Assembly (NCBI RefSeq): GCF_030410045.1
Contig: NZ_JAUFRA010000004.1
Location: forward strand, 1-64,000
Origin: Marivivens donghaensis
GTDB taxonomy: Bacteria; Pseudomonadota; Alphaproteobacteria; Rhodobacterales; Rhodobacteraceae
Length of the DNA: 64,000 nt
Reading direction: 5' to 3'
The translations under genes were made by a program, and so were the position numbers. The stretch's first letter is position 1. Every line of letters begins with the position of its first letter. Shown piece by piece: positions 8,085 to 16,589 of the stretch. Below the pieces are notes generated by a model that made no database searches, was not told the origin of the DNA, and saw only the letters and a program-made list of their open reading frames with translations.

Positions 8085-8882
8085 ATGCTGGACGCAACAC
8101 ATCAGGTCAAATTGCAACGCGCCAAAGGGCGGGTGGTGGCGGGGTTTTGTGGCCCCGACAATCGTCTGCGCGATCTGCATCAATCTGGTAGCCTAAAGGC
8201 GCTTCTGCCACGCAATCATGCGCCCGTGCCCGATGTGGTTTTGGTCAATACGGCGGGCGGTTTGACGGGCGGGGATGACTACCGCATCGACATTCACGCC
8301 CATGACGGTGCCTCTGCCACGGTCGCCACGCAAACGGCAGAGCGGGTTTATAAAGCCTCCCAAGGGGTGGCGCGGATGGATGTCCACCTGAAGGCCAAAG
8401 GGGGCGCGACGGTCCATTGGATGCCGCAAGAAACCATCCTATTTGACCAAAGCGCGATTGCCCGCACGATCACCGCTGATCTTGATGCGGATAGCCGTTT
8501 GTTGATCGTCGAACCCGTGATCTTTGGCCGTAAGGCGATGGGCGAAACGCTGCAAACCGTGTCCTTTAGCGACCAGTGGCGCATCCGCGTTGATGGTCGT
8601 TTGATCCACGCCGAGGCCACCCGCATCACTGGCGATTTCATACAGTATCAGGGGATTGGCTGCCTCAACGGCGCCCGCACCACGGCGACCATCCTCTATG
8701 TTGGCCCCGATGCGATGGACCGTCTGGATGAGGCCCGCGCGCTGGACGTTCCCGCCACGGCTTGGGGTGGGAAACTCGTCGTGCGGTTGATGCATGACGA
8801 CGCCCGCGCAATGCGCCGCCAACTGACCGAATTTCTACGCAATTTCCGCGGCTGCGATCTGCCCCGCGTTTGGACAATGTAA
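8085..8882 (+). CDS. ureD: Urease accessory protein UreD
   Basis: This is the scaffold for nickel insertion into apo-urease, working in a UreD-UreF-UreG complex in the cytoplasm. The roughly 265-residue protein shows the family pattern LVNTAGGLTGGDDYRID, the TQTAERVYK segment and WMPQETILFDQS. I chose ATG 8085, which has GGGGAA just upstream; a GTG at 8073 would add four residues. It is the first gene of ureDABCEFG. Confidence 0.93.
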   Translation: MLDATHQVKLQRAKGRVVAGFCGPDNRLRDLHQSGSLKALLPRNHAPVPDVVLVNTAGGLTGGDDYRIDIHAHDGASATVATQTAERVYKASQGVARMDVHLKAKGGATVHWMPQETILFDQSAIARTITADLDADSRLLIVEPVIFGRKAMGETLQTVSFSDQWRIRVDGRLIHAEATRITGDFIQYQGIGCLNGARTTATILYVGPDAMDRLDEARALDVPATAWGGKLVVRLMHDDARAMRRQLTEFLRNFRGCDLPRVWTM

Positions 8883-8891
8883 GGAGGCACG

Positions 8892-9194
8892 ATGAACCTC
8901 ACCCCTCGTGAAAAAGATAAACTTCTGGTCGCAATGGCTGCCATCGTTGCCCGCAAGCGGCTGGAGCGTGGCGTCAAACTGAACCACCCCGAGGCTATCG
9001 CCCTGATCACCGATTTCGTGGTTGAAGGCGCACGGGATGGTCGTTCGGTCGCGGATCTGATGGAGGCGGGCGCTCATGTCGTCACCCGCCAGATGTGCAT
9101 GGATGGCATCGCCGAGATGATCCACGACGTTCAGGTCGAAGCGACCTTCCCCGACGGGACCAAGCTCGTCACCGTTCACCACCCCATTCGATAA
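8892..9194 (+). CDS. ureA: Urease subunit gamma
   Basis: This 100-residue gamma chain is of standard length and begins MNLTPREKDKLLVAMAAIVA as in the family. The VEGARDGRSVADLM and VEATFPDGTKLVTVHHPI segments are typical. It is one of three structural subunits of urease, which hydrolyses urea to ammonia and carbamate. It follows ureD by 9 bp with GGAGG before the start. Confidence 0.96.
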   Translation: MNLTPREKDKLLVAMAAIVARKRLERGVKLNHPEAIALITDFVVEGARDGRSVADLMEAGAHVVTRQMCMDGIAEMIHDVQVEATFPDGTKLVTVHHPIR

Positions 9195-9203
9195 GAGGCG
9201 CCC

Positions 9204-9509
9204 ATGATCCCCGGAGAAATCATGCCCAAAGCGGGCGATATCGAACTGAACGCAGGTGCGCCTGTGACCACGCTTTTGGTGGCGAACACGGGCGACCGTC
9301 CTGTGCAGGTTGGCAGCCATTACCACTTTGCCGAAACCAATCCCGCCCTGTCCTTTGACCGCGAGGCCGCACGCGGTCTGCGTCTCGACATTGCCGCAGG
9401 AACCGCCGTGCGGTTTGAACCGGGTCAAGAACGCGAAGTGTCCCTGATCCCCTTGTCGGGCGACCGTCGGGTCTACGGCTTTAACCAACACGTGATGGGA
9501 GACCTCTGA
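9204..9509 (+). CDS. ureB: Urease subunit beta
   Basis: This is a 101-residue beta chain. MIPGEIMPKAGDIELNAG, QVGSHYHFAETNPAL, and the C-terminal RRVYGFNQHVMG are family signatures. Its stop overlaps the start of ureC (TGATG), giving translational coupling of the structural subunits. No extra gene interrupts ureA and ureB here. Confidence 0.96.
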   Translation: MIPGEIMPKAGDIELNAGAPVTTLLVANTGDRPVQVGSHYHFAETNPALSFDREAARGLRLDIAAGTAVRFEPGQEREVSLIPLSGDRRVYGFNQHVMGDL

Positions 9510-11209
9510 TGCCTGCAAAAATCTCTCGTGCGACCTATGCTGATATGTTTGGCCCGACCGTTGGGGACCGTGTGCGGCTTGCTGATACGGACCTAATTAT
9601 TGAGGTCGAACACGATCACACCATCTATGGCGAAGAGGTCAAATTCGGCGGCGGTAAGGTGATCCGCGATGGTATGGGGCAATCCCAGCGCACCCGCGAT
9701 CAGGGTGCCGTTGACACCGTCATTACCAACGCGCTGATCGTGGACCATTCGGGGATTTATAAGGCAGACGTCGGCCTGAAAAACGGACGTATTCATGCGA
9801 TCGGTAAGGCGGGCAACCCTGACACGCAGCCCGGCGTGAATATCATCATCGGCCCCGCGACCGAAGCCATTGCGGGCGAGGGGCGCATCCTCACCGCTGG
9901 CGGGATTGACAGCCACATCCACTTTATCGCGCCGCAACAGTTCGACGATGCGCTGCATTCAGGCGTCACGACGATGATCGGCGGCGGCTCTGGTCCTGCG
10001 CATGGCACACTGGCGACGACTTGCACGGGCACATGGCACATCGGCCAGATGATGCGGAGCTTTGACGGCTTGGCGATGAACACGGGCATTGCGGGCAAAG
10101 GCAACGTCTCGCTCCCTGATCCGATACGCGAAATGGTGCGGGCAGGGGCGTCCTGCCTAAAACTGCACGAGGATTGGGGCACCACACCCGCCGCTATCGA
10201 CTGCTGCCTGAGTGTCGCGGACGAGATGGACGTTCAGGTGATGATCCACACCGATACGCTCAATGAATCGGGCTTTGTCGAAAACACCGTTGCCGCGATG
10301 AAGGGTCGGACCATCCACGCATTCCACACCGAGGGCGCAGGCGGCGGGCACGCGCCTGATATCATCCGCGTGTGTGGCGAACCGAACGTGATCCCGTCCT
10401 CCACCAACCCGACGCGCCCCTATACGGTCAACACGCTCGAAGAGCACCTCGACATGCTGATGGTTTGTCACCACCTCGACCAGTCGATCCCAGAGGACGT
10501 TGCCTTTGCCGAAAGCCGCATCCGTAAGGAAACCATCGCGGCAGAGGATATCCTCCACGACATGGGCGCGTTTTCGATCATCGCGTCCGACAGTCAGGCG
10601 ATGGGGCGTGTGGGTGAGGTTCTCATCCGTACATGGCAGACCGCCGACAAAATGCGCAAACAGCGCGGGCGGTTGGCCGAAGAAACAGGCGACAACGACA
10701 ATACCCGCGTCAAACGCTACATTGCGAAATACACGATCAACCCCGCGATTGCCCATGGCATGTCCCGTCACATCGGCAGCATTGAGGTCGGAAAACGCGC
10801 AGACCTCGTGCTCTGGAGCCCTGCGTTCTTTGGCGTGAAGCCAGAGATGGTTCTACTGGGCGGCACCATCGCGGTTGCGCAAATGGGCGACCCAAATGCG
10901 TCGATCCCGACACCGCAGCCCGTCTACACCCGCCCGATGTTCGGCAGCTTTGGCGGTGGTCTGACCGCTGGCAGCGTGACCTTTGTCTCTAAGGCCGCTT
11001 ATGAGGCAGGCGTGGGCGATGGCCTCGGTAAAGAGGTGATCGCGGTCGAGAATTGCCGCAACATCGGCAAGGCCGACATGGTCCACAACGCGCTGATGCC
11101 AAAGGTCGAGGTTGATCCTGAGACGTATGAGGTCCGCGCGAACGGCGAACTTCTGACCTGTGAACCCGCGAGCGAACTGCCGATGGCGCAGCGCTATTTC
11201 TTGTTCTGA
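9509..11209 (+). CDS. ureC: Urease subunit alpha
   Basis: The 566-residue catalytic subunit carries the dinuclear nickel centre. Expected ligands are all present: His136 and His138 (GGIDSHIHFIAP), carbamylated Lys218 (GASCLKLHEDWG), His247 (VMIHTDTLNESG), His273 and Asp361. The mobile-flap Cys320-His321 also fits (LMVCHHLDQSIPEDVAFAESR). Numbering is within one or two of the Klebsiella enzyme. No key residue is missing, so the enzyme should be active when matured by UreDEFG. Confidence 0.98.
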   Translation: MPAKISRATYADMFGPTVGDRVRLADTDLIIEVEHDHTIYGEEVKFGGGKVIRDGMGQSQRTRDQGAVDTVITNALIVDHSGIYKADVGLKNGRIHAIGKAGNPDTQPGVNIIIGPATEAIAGEGRILTAGGIDSHIHFIAPQQFDDALHSGVTTMIGGGSGPAHGTLATTCTGTWHIGQMMRSFDGLAMNTGIAGKGNVSLPDPIREMVRAGASCLKLHEDWGTTPAAIDCCLSVADEMDVQVMIHTDTLNESGFVENTVAAMKGRTIHAFHTEGAGGGHAPDIIRVCGEPNVIPSSTNPTRPYTVNTLEEHLDMLMVCHHLDQSIPEDVAFAESRIRKETIAAEDILHDMGAFSIIASDSQAMGRVGEVLIRTWQTADKMRKQRGRLAEETGDNDNTRVKRYIAKYTINPAIAHGMSRHIGSIEVGKRADLVLWSPAFFGVKPEMVLLGGTIAVAQMGDPNASIPTPQPVYTRPMFGSFGGGLTAGSVTFVSKAAYEAGVGDGLGKEVIAVENCRNIGKADMVHNALMPKVEVDPETYEVRANGELLTCEPASELPMAQRYFLF

Positions 11210-11216
11210 GGTGTCC

Positions 11217-11672
11217 ATGCTGACCGAACTCACCCTATCCGCCCGAGAGGTCCGCCGTGGTCCGAACCCGCCCGCAAGTCTGAGCATCACGCTGACTTAT
11301 GAGGATCGGTTCCTCCGCCGTAAACGGCTGATCACGGATCAGGGGCAGGCGGTTCTGTTGGATTTGGCAGAGACGACCTCGCTTGATCATGGGGACATGC
11401 TGATGCTCGAAGATGGGCGCGGGGTGGCGATTTTCGCAGCACCCGAGGCGCTGATCGAAGTGACGGGCAACGACCTCACCCGCATCGCATGGCACATCGG
11501 CAATCGTCATACGCCCTGCCAGATCGCAGAGGGTCGCCTTTTGATCCGCGAGGACCACGTGATGGCCGATATGCTCATGCGCCTTGGGGCCAACGTCCGC
11601 CGCGTCACCGAACCCTTCACCCCCGAAGGCGGCGCCTATGGTCACGGGAGGACGCATGGCCACGCCCACTGA
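11217..11672 (+). CDS. ureE: Urease accessory protein UreE, nickel chaperone
   Basis: About 151 residues. UreE delivers nickel to UreG/UreDF. The central FAAPEALIEVTGNDLTRIAWHIGNRHTP segment is diagnostic and carries the conserved interface His. The C-terminus ends in a short His-containing tail (GHGRTHGHAH) rather than a long poly-His tail, so nickel storage capacity is probably modest. The ATG at 11217 lies 7 bp after the ureC stop; an upstream in-frame ATG lies inside ureC and is rejected. It overlaps ureF by 17 bp. Confidence 0.92.
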   Translation: MLTELTLSAREVRRGPNPPASLSITLTYEDRFLRRKRLITDQGQAVLLDLAETTSLDHGDMLMLEDGRGVAIFAAPEALIEVTGNDLTRIAWHIGNRHTPCQIAEGRLLIREDHVMADMLMRLGANVRRVTEPFTPEGGAYGHGRTHGHAH

Positions 11673-12291
11673 CCTATTGACCCTCTCGCAATGGTTTGGC
11701 GCGAATTTCCCCACAGGGGCATTCGCCTATTCCCACGGGCTCGAGGCGATGGCGGAAAGCGGCGCGGTCACGGACGCAACAACATTCGCCGCGTGGCTGC
11801 GGGACGTGTTGGAACGCGGTGCTGGGCGGCAAGACGCGATCCTGTTGTCTTTGGCCTATCGCGGGGAGGCGGGGCAGGTGGCGGAACTGGCACTGGCGCT
11901 GAGTGCGACCGCAGAACGGCATCTGGAAACCACTGCGCAGGGACGGGCCTTTGGTGCGGTCGTGGCGGATGTCTGGGGCGGGGCGGCAACCGCATGGCCC
12001 TTACCCGTGGTTGCTGGCGCTGCGGCCCAACGCGAAGGCCTGCCGTTGTTTGAAACCCTGACCTTTGCCTTGCAATCCTTTGCGGGCAACCTTTGCACCA
12101 TAGCGGCCCGTTGCGTCCCCATCGGCCAGACCGAAGCGCAATCTGTCCTGCGCTCCATCGCTCCAATCATAGAGGCCATCGCCCGCGACGCGCTCACTGC
12201 GACCGAGGATGACATCGGCAGTGCTGCGATGGCCTCTGACCTCGCAGCGATTGCCCACGAAACCCAAAGAACAAGGATTTACCGTACATGA
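11656..12291 (+). CDS. ureF: Urease accessory protein UreF
   Basis: About 211 residues, mostly helical, with the family opening LLTLSQWFGANFPTGAFAYSHGLE. UreF binds UreD and regulates UreG GTPase activity during nickel insertion. The start at 11656 follows GGGAGG and overlaps ureE. The stop overlaps the start of ureG (ATGA). Confidence 0.92.
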   Translation: MATPTDLLTLSQWFGANFPTGAFAYSHGLEAMAESGAVTDATTFAAWLRDVLERGAGRQDAILLSLAYRGEAGQVAELALALSATAERHLETTAQGRAFGAVVADVWGGAATAWPLPVVAGAAAQREGLPLFETLTFALQSFAGNLCTIAARCVPIGQTEAQSVLRSIAPIIEAIARDALTATEDDIGSAAMASDLAAIAHETQRTRIYRT

Positions 12292-12920
12292 CCTCTCCTC
12301 ATGGCCCATTGCGCGTTGGTATCGGCGGACCTGTTGGCGCTGGAAAAACCACTCTGATCAAGGAGTTGTGCAAACAGCTGGCAAACCGCTGTTCGATGGC
12401 GGTGATCACCAATGACATCTACACCCGCGAGGACGCAGAGGCGCTGATGCGGGCGCAGGTTCTCCCCCTTGACCGTATTCGCGGGGTTGAGACGGGCGGT
12501 TGTCCGCACACTGCTATCCGCGAGGATGCCTCGATCAACCTCGCCGCCGTGGCTGAATTGAACGAAGCCTTCCCTGACCTCGACCTAATCCTGATCGAGA
12601 GCGGCGGCGATAACCTTTCGGCCACGTTCAGTCCTGAGCTTGCCGATCTGACGATCTATGTGATCGACACGGCGGCGGGTGATGACATTCCGCGCAAGGG
12701 CGGGCCTGCGCTGACGAAATCGGACCTCCTCGTGATCAACAAACGCGACCTTGCGCCCTATGTGGGCGCCGATACCGATCGCATGAACCGCGACGCGACC
12801 GAGCACCGAAAGGGTAAACCGTTCCTCTTTGCCGAATTGCGCAACGGGATCGGACCAGAGGAAATCGCAGAGTTCATCATCCGCGAGGGCGGGATCAGTT
12901 TGCGGGATGCGGTGGCCTAG
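12288..12920 (+). CDS. ureG: Urease accessory GTPase UreG
   Basis: This 210-residue SIMIBI-class GTPase supplies GTP-driven nickel delivery. The P-loop is GGPVGAGKTTLI. The CPH-type nickel motif appears as GGCPHTAIREDAS, and NKRDLAPYVGAD is the NKxD guanine motif. It is the last urease gene; the next gene starts 39 bp later, so read-through is possible. Confidence 0.96.
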   Translation: MTSPHGPLRVGIGGPVGAGKTTLIKELCKQLANRCSMAVITNDIYTREDAEALMRAQVLPLDRIRGVETGGCPHTAIREDASINLAAVAELNEAFPDLDLILIESGGDNLSATFSPELADLTIYVIDTAAGDDIPRKGGPALTKSDLLVINKRDLAPYVGADTDRMNRDATEHRKGKPFLFAELRNGIGPEEIAEFIIREGGISLRDAVA

Positions 12921-12959
12921 CCCATTGATCCCAAAGACGGCTCAGGCTATCGACGGGGC

Positions 12960-13580
12960 ATGACGCCAGACGATATCATCCCGCTCTTCACCCGTGCCGA
13001 TGGCAGCTTTCTCTGCGCCCGTTGGGGGCGCCCGATTGTGCCTGTCATTTTCGGCGTCGAAGAAGAAACCCTCTCTGTCCTGAAGGGCGCGATTGAGGTC
13101 GTTGTCGCGATGTCCGGTCACAAAATGGCCGAGACGGACCCAGAATTGGGCGCGAACCTGATGATCTTTTTCTGCCGTGAGTGGGCAGAGATTTCGGGCG
13201 TGCCGAACCTTGAAAAGTTGGTCGATGGGCTGGACGGGATTGTTGCGCGCCTAGAGGCGTCGAACGCCAACCAGTTCCGCACGTTCAAATTCGATAGCAC
13301 GGGCGCGATTTCGGCCTGCGTGGTGTTCATTCGTATGGACGCGCAAATGGCCAAACTACCTGCCGAGGATATCGCGCTGGCGCAGGCCGCGCAGATGCTG
13401 CTGACATGGGGTGACGGGGCCTTTGCCACGAAATCGCCGCTGGCGCTGGCCAATGGCGTGACCGTTTTGCGCCCTGACATCGCTGCGGTGATCGCGGCCG
13501 CCTATCATCCGGTCCTGCCTGTCTGCGACCGTGATCCCAGCCACGCCTACCGCCTTGCCGCCAGAACGGAGCTGTCATGA
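12960..13580 (+). CDS. Conserved hypothetical protein between ureG and ybgC
   Basis: I do not recognise a characterised family in this 206-residue protein. It has no signal peptide or membrane segment and looks like a small globular cytoplasmic protein. It contains FTRADGSFLCARWGRPIVPVIFG near the N-terminus and a Phe/Cys-containing FFCREWAEI segment. The ATGA overlap with ybgC implies co-translation with the Tol-Pal-associated thioesterase. Whether it belongs to the urease or the envelope module cannot be settled from sequence. Confidence 0.75.
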   Translation: MTPDDIIPLFTRADGSFLCARWGRPIVPVIFGVEEETLSVLKGAIEVVVAMSGHKMAETDPELGANLMIFFCREWAEISGVPNLEKLVDGLDGIVARLEASNANQFRTFKFDSTGAISACVVFIRMDAQMAKLPAEDIALAQAAQMLLTWGDGAFATKSPLALANGVTVLRPDIAAVIAAAYHPVLPVCDRDPSHAYRLAARTELS

Positions 13581-13978
13581 CCCACCGTTTTACCTGCCGC
13601 GTTTACTACGAAGACACCGACCTCGCGGGGATCGTCTATTACGCGAACTACCTGCGGTTCATTGAACGCGCGCGGAGCGAATGGGTCCGTGGGCTTGGCA
13701 TCGATCAGGCGAGGATGAAAGACGAGGATGGGATCGTCTTTGCCGTGCGTCGCGTTGAGGCTGATTACTTGCATCCGGCGAAATTCGACGACGAACTGAC
13801 CATCGAAACCACCGTCGAACATATGGGCGGGGCGAGCATGGTTCTGCGTCAGATTGTGACCCGAACGACCGACCCCAAAGCCGCCCCATTGTTCACGGCA
13901 CTTGTAACACTTGTCGCGATTGGGCGGAACGGAACTGCAGTGCGATTGCCCGCAATCCTGCGGCGTCCGCTGCATTAA
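13577..13978 (+). CDS. ybgC: Tol-Pal-associated acyl-CoA thioesterase YbgC
   Basis: This 133-residue hotdog-fold thioesterase hydrolyses acyl-CoA (short or long chain depending on homologue). The catalytic motif YYEDTDLAGIVYYANYLRF, with the Asp of EDTD, is intact. The gene leads the tol-pal cluster in most proteobacteria, as here. It overlaps the upstream unknown gene by 4 bp and is separated from tolQ by 159 bp that probably holds the tol promoter. Confidence 0.92.
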   Translation: MTHRFTCRVYYEDTDLAGIVYYANYLRFIERARSEWVRGLGIDQARMKDEDGIVFAVRRVEADYLHPAKFDDELTIETTVEHMGGASMVLRQIVTRTTDPKAAPLFTALVTLVAIGRNGTAVRLPAILRRPLH

Positions 13979-14137
13979 ATCATATCTTTCCGTGGGTTGT
14001 GATCGCTGACCCCTGCCGTCCGCGTATTTCCGCCTGATACAAAGCCGTGATCGGCGGACCCTTGGCAGAATACCCGCATATGCTGTAAAGAGTTATGCAA
14101 ATCGCGGAACGAACCGCGGCGGCAAACGAGCAGGCAG

Positions 14138-14812
14138 ATGGAAGCAGCAACCGACTACACGATGTGGGCGTTATTCGCCCGCGCGACAATTCTTGTTAAA
14201 CTCGTCATGATCATGCTGATAATGGCATCGGTCTGGTGTTGGGCGGTGATCGTGGACAAAATCGTCCAATATCGCAAAGCACGCGCTGAGGCTGCCGTCT
14301 TTGACCGTTCGTTCTGGTCGGGTGAGCCGCTGAACGATCTGTTCGACCAAATTGGCACCAATCCCCAAGGCCCGAGCCAGCGCATTTTCGTCGCGGGTAT
14401 GCTCGAATGGCAGCGTAGCTTGCGTGGGGACGGTGGGTTCATCGCCAACGCACATGCGCGGATTGACCGATCCATGGATGTTGCCATCGCCAAAGAAGCC
14501 GCCGCCTTGCAAAAGGGGCTTCCGGTTCTCGCAACTGTGGGGTCTACCGCGCCGTTCGTCGGTCTCTTTGGGACCGTTTGGGGGATCATGAACTCCTTCA
14601 TCGAAATCGCTGAGGCGCAGACAACGAACCTTGCTGTTGTGGCCCCTGGTATTTCCGAGGCGCTTTTGGCGACAGGTCTGGGCCTTCTGGCCGCGATCCC
14701 TGCGGTTATCTTTTATAACAAACTGTCCAACGACAGTGACCACGTCATCGCAGGCTACGAGGCCTTTGCCGACGAATTCTCGACCATCCTTGGTCGTCAG
14801 CTGGATAGCTGA
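14138..14812 (+). CDS. tolQ: Tol-Pal proton channel subunit TolQ
   Basis: This 224-residue inner-membrane protein of the MotA/TolQ/ExbB family has helices near 8-38, 125-150 and 165-190. The conserved GLFGTVWGIMNSF and GLGLLAAIPAVIFYN segments are present. With TolR it couples the proton gradient to TolA movement and outer-membrane constriction at division. It is 3 bp from tolR. Confidence 0.95.
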   Translation: MEAATDYTMWALFARATILVKLVMIMLIMASVWCWAVIVDKIVQYRKARAEAAVFDRSFWSGEPLNDLFDQIGTNPQGPSQRIFVAGMLEWQRSLRGDGGFIANAHARIDRSMDVAIAKEAAALQKGLPVLATVGSTAPFVGLFGTVWGIMNSFIEIAEAQTTNLAVVAPGISEALLATGLGLLAAIPAVIFYNKLSNDSDHVIAGYEAFADEFSTILGRQLDS

Positions 14813-14815
14813 TCC

Positions 14816-15286
14816 ATGGGTGCGGGCGTCATGAAAAAGGGCGGGGGCGGCGGGTCACGCCGTCGTCGTCGCGTGAGCGGCGGCAATGCTGCCATGTCAG
14901 AAATCAACATCACGCCGTTCGTAGACGTGATGCTGGTGCTTCTCATCATCTTTATGGTCGCGGCCCCGTTGATGACGGTGGGCGTGCCTGTTGAGCTTCC
15001 GAAAACGCAAGCAAGTGCGCTGCCGACAGATGACGAGGAACCGCTGACGGTGACAATCACCGCAGAGGGTGCCGTCGCCATCCAGAACAGCGAAACTGAT
15101 GAGGCGGAACTGGTCACCAAACTACAGGCAATCGCGGCAGAGCGGACCTCTGACCGTATCTATCTGCGTGCAGATGGGGCCAACAATTGGGACCGCGTGG
15201 CGCATGTCATGGGACTGCTGAACGCGGGCGGATTTTCCAACATCGGTCTTGTGACCGACATCGCAACTCCGGGATCGGGCGGTTAA
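14816..15286 (+). CDS. tolR: Tol-Pal subunit TolR
   Basis: This 156-residue ExbD/TolR-family protein has a single membrane helix ending in a periplasmic domain. The membrane Asp is in NITPFVDVMLVLLIIFMV. The N-terminal cytoplasmic tail is unusually rich in Gly/Arg (GGGGGSRRRRR). A start further inside would remove part of this tail; the upstream ATG at 14816 gives the normal gene spacing. Confidence 0.93.
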   Translation: MGAGVMKKGGGGGSRRRRRVSGGNAAMSEINITPFVDVMLVLLIIFMVAAPLMTVGVPVELPKTQASALPTDDEEPLTVTITAEGAVAIQNSETDEAELVTKLQAIAAERTSDRIYLRADGANNWDRVAHVMGLLNAGGFSNIGLVTDIATPGSGG

Positions 15287-15290
15287 GGTC

Positions 15291-16463
15291 GTGAACCTAC
15301 AACGCTACAGCATCGGCACTTGGGTGTCGGGGGTCGGCCATACAGGGTTGATCCTCTGGCTGATTGTTGGCTGGGGCATGAACAACACGCCGATGGATTT
15401 CGAAGTGACGCAAGTCTCTGTCGTTTCTGGTGCGGAATACGAGGCGATGGTGGCTGCAACCTCGCCGAACCCTGTCGCTGAACCAATTGGCGAGATGGTG
15501 ACGCCTGACGTTCCCGTGGATACACCTGCGCCCGTCGTCGAAGAGGTCGCGCCTGTTACACCTGCGCCGACCCCAGCGCCTGAAGCCCCTGTTGAGGACA
15601 CGCCGCCTCCGCCGCCACCTGCGCGGCCTGAACCCGTTGCGCCGCCTGCGGATACGGTCGTGGAACCGACACCGCCTGAACAGCCCGCTGGTGCCCCCGA
15701 TATGCCCGTGAGCGATCGCCCTGTTGAGCGTCCCGCGGACCGTGTTGCATCGACCCCAACGCCGCCCCCACCGCCAGAGGCCGAAGTCTCTCCTCAGGCG
15801 CAAACGGCTGTTGTTGAGGATGCCCCGACCGAGACCACCGATCCGGTGATCGAAGAGCAAACTCCGACCGCGCCCGAAGAGACCGCGACCCGCATCGTGT
15901 CCCCAGATGAAAAGCCGTCGTCTGCGCCGACATCGACTCCGCGTCCGCCGTCGCGTCCATCGGCGCTTGTTCCGCCAACACCTGCACCCACGCAGACGCC
16001 AGAGCCGGAGACACAAACCGCGCAGACCCCTGCACCTGCAGAGACGCCTGCGCCCAGCACCACCGACACCGAGGCAGCGAATATCGCGGCGGCCTTGGCT
16101 GCCGCTTCTGGCGCTGCGGTGAACCAAGGCCCAGCGACCTCTGGTCCGCCGCTCACTGGCGGCGAAGAGGACGGGTTCCGTCGTGCCGTCAGCAGCTGTT
16201 GGGTGGTCGACAACGGCGCACAATGGGCGAGCGTCACAGTCACCGTCGGCTTTAGCATGACCCAAGAGGGTAAAGTCGCAGGCGATGTCGAACTGTTGAA
16301 CTTTACTGGCGGCGATCAGGCCACCGCGCGCGCCGCATTCGAGGCGGCCCGCCGTGCGATCCTTCGTTGCCAGTCGTCGGGCTACCCGCTGCCGGCAGAT
16401 AAATACGAACATTGGAAAGACGTCGAACTGACGTTTGACCCGTCGACAATGAGGCTCCGCTGA
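15291..16463 (+). CDS. tolA: TolA-like periplasm-spanning protein, Pro-rich
   Basis: This 390-residue protein starts at GTG. An N-terminal membrane anchor (about 9-30) is followed by a long Pro/Thr/Ala/Glu-rich linker (about 60-265), then a C-terminal TonB/TolA-like globular domain (about 275-390) with a SSCWVVDNG opening. Classical TolA has an Ala/Lys-rich helix in place of this linker; here the tether is a low-complexity PPxxP-type sequence. Position between tolR and tolB fixes the assignment. It should link TolQR in the inner membrane to TolB/Pal. Confidence 0.88.
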   Translation: MNLQRYSIGTWVSGVGHTGLILWLIVGWGMNNTPMDFEVTQVSVVSGAEYEAMVAATSPNPVAEPIGEMVTPDVPVDTPAPVVEEVAPVTPAPTPAPEAPVEDTPPPPPPARPEPVAPPADTVVEPTPPEQPAGAPDMPVSDRPVERPADRVASTPTPPPPPEAEVSPQAQTAVVEDAPTETTDPVIEEQTPTAPEETATRIVSPDEKPSSAPTSTPRPPSRPSALVPPTPAPTQTPEPETQTAQTPAPAETPAPSTTDTEAANIAAALAAASGAAVNQGPATSGPPLTGGEEDGFRRAVSSCWVVDNGAQWASVTVTVGFSMTQEGKVAGDVELLNFTGGDQATARAAFEAARRAILRCQSSGYPLPADKYEHWKDVELTFDPSTMRLR

Positions 16464-16589
16464 TGGCTTGCGCGCTTCACTGCTCACGTTTGTTCACGAA
16501 TTGGCGTCTTTCCGCGTATTTTTCCGATCTTTGTTACGGAAATCTAGTAAAGACAGCGCTAACACCCCAAGGCTGCGACATGCAGGCAC

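Noticed and set aside
15297..16487. 396-codon open frame antisense to tolA
   Set aside because: Arg/Gly/Cys-rich product is the complement of a proline-rich linker.
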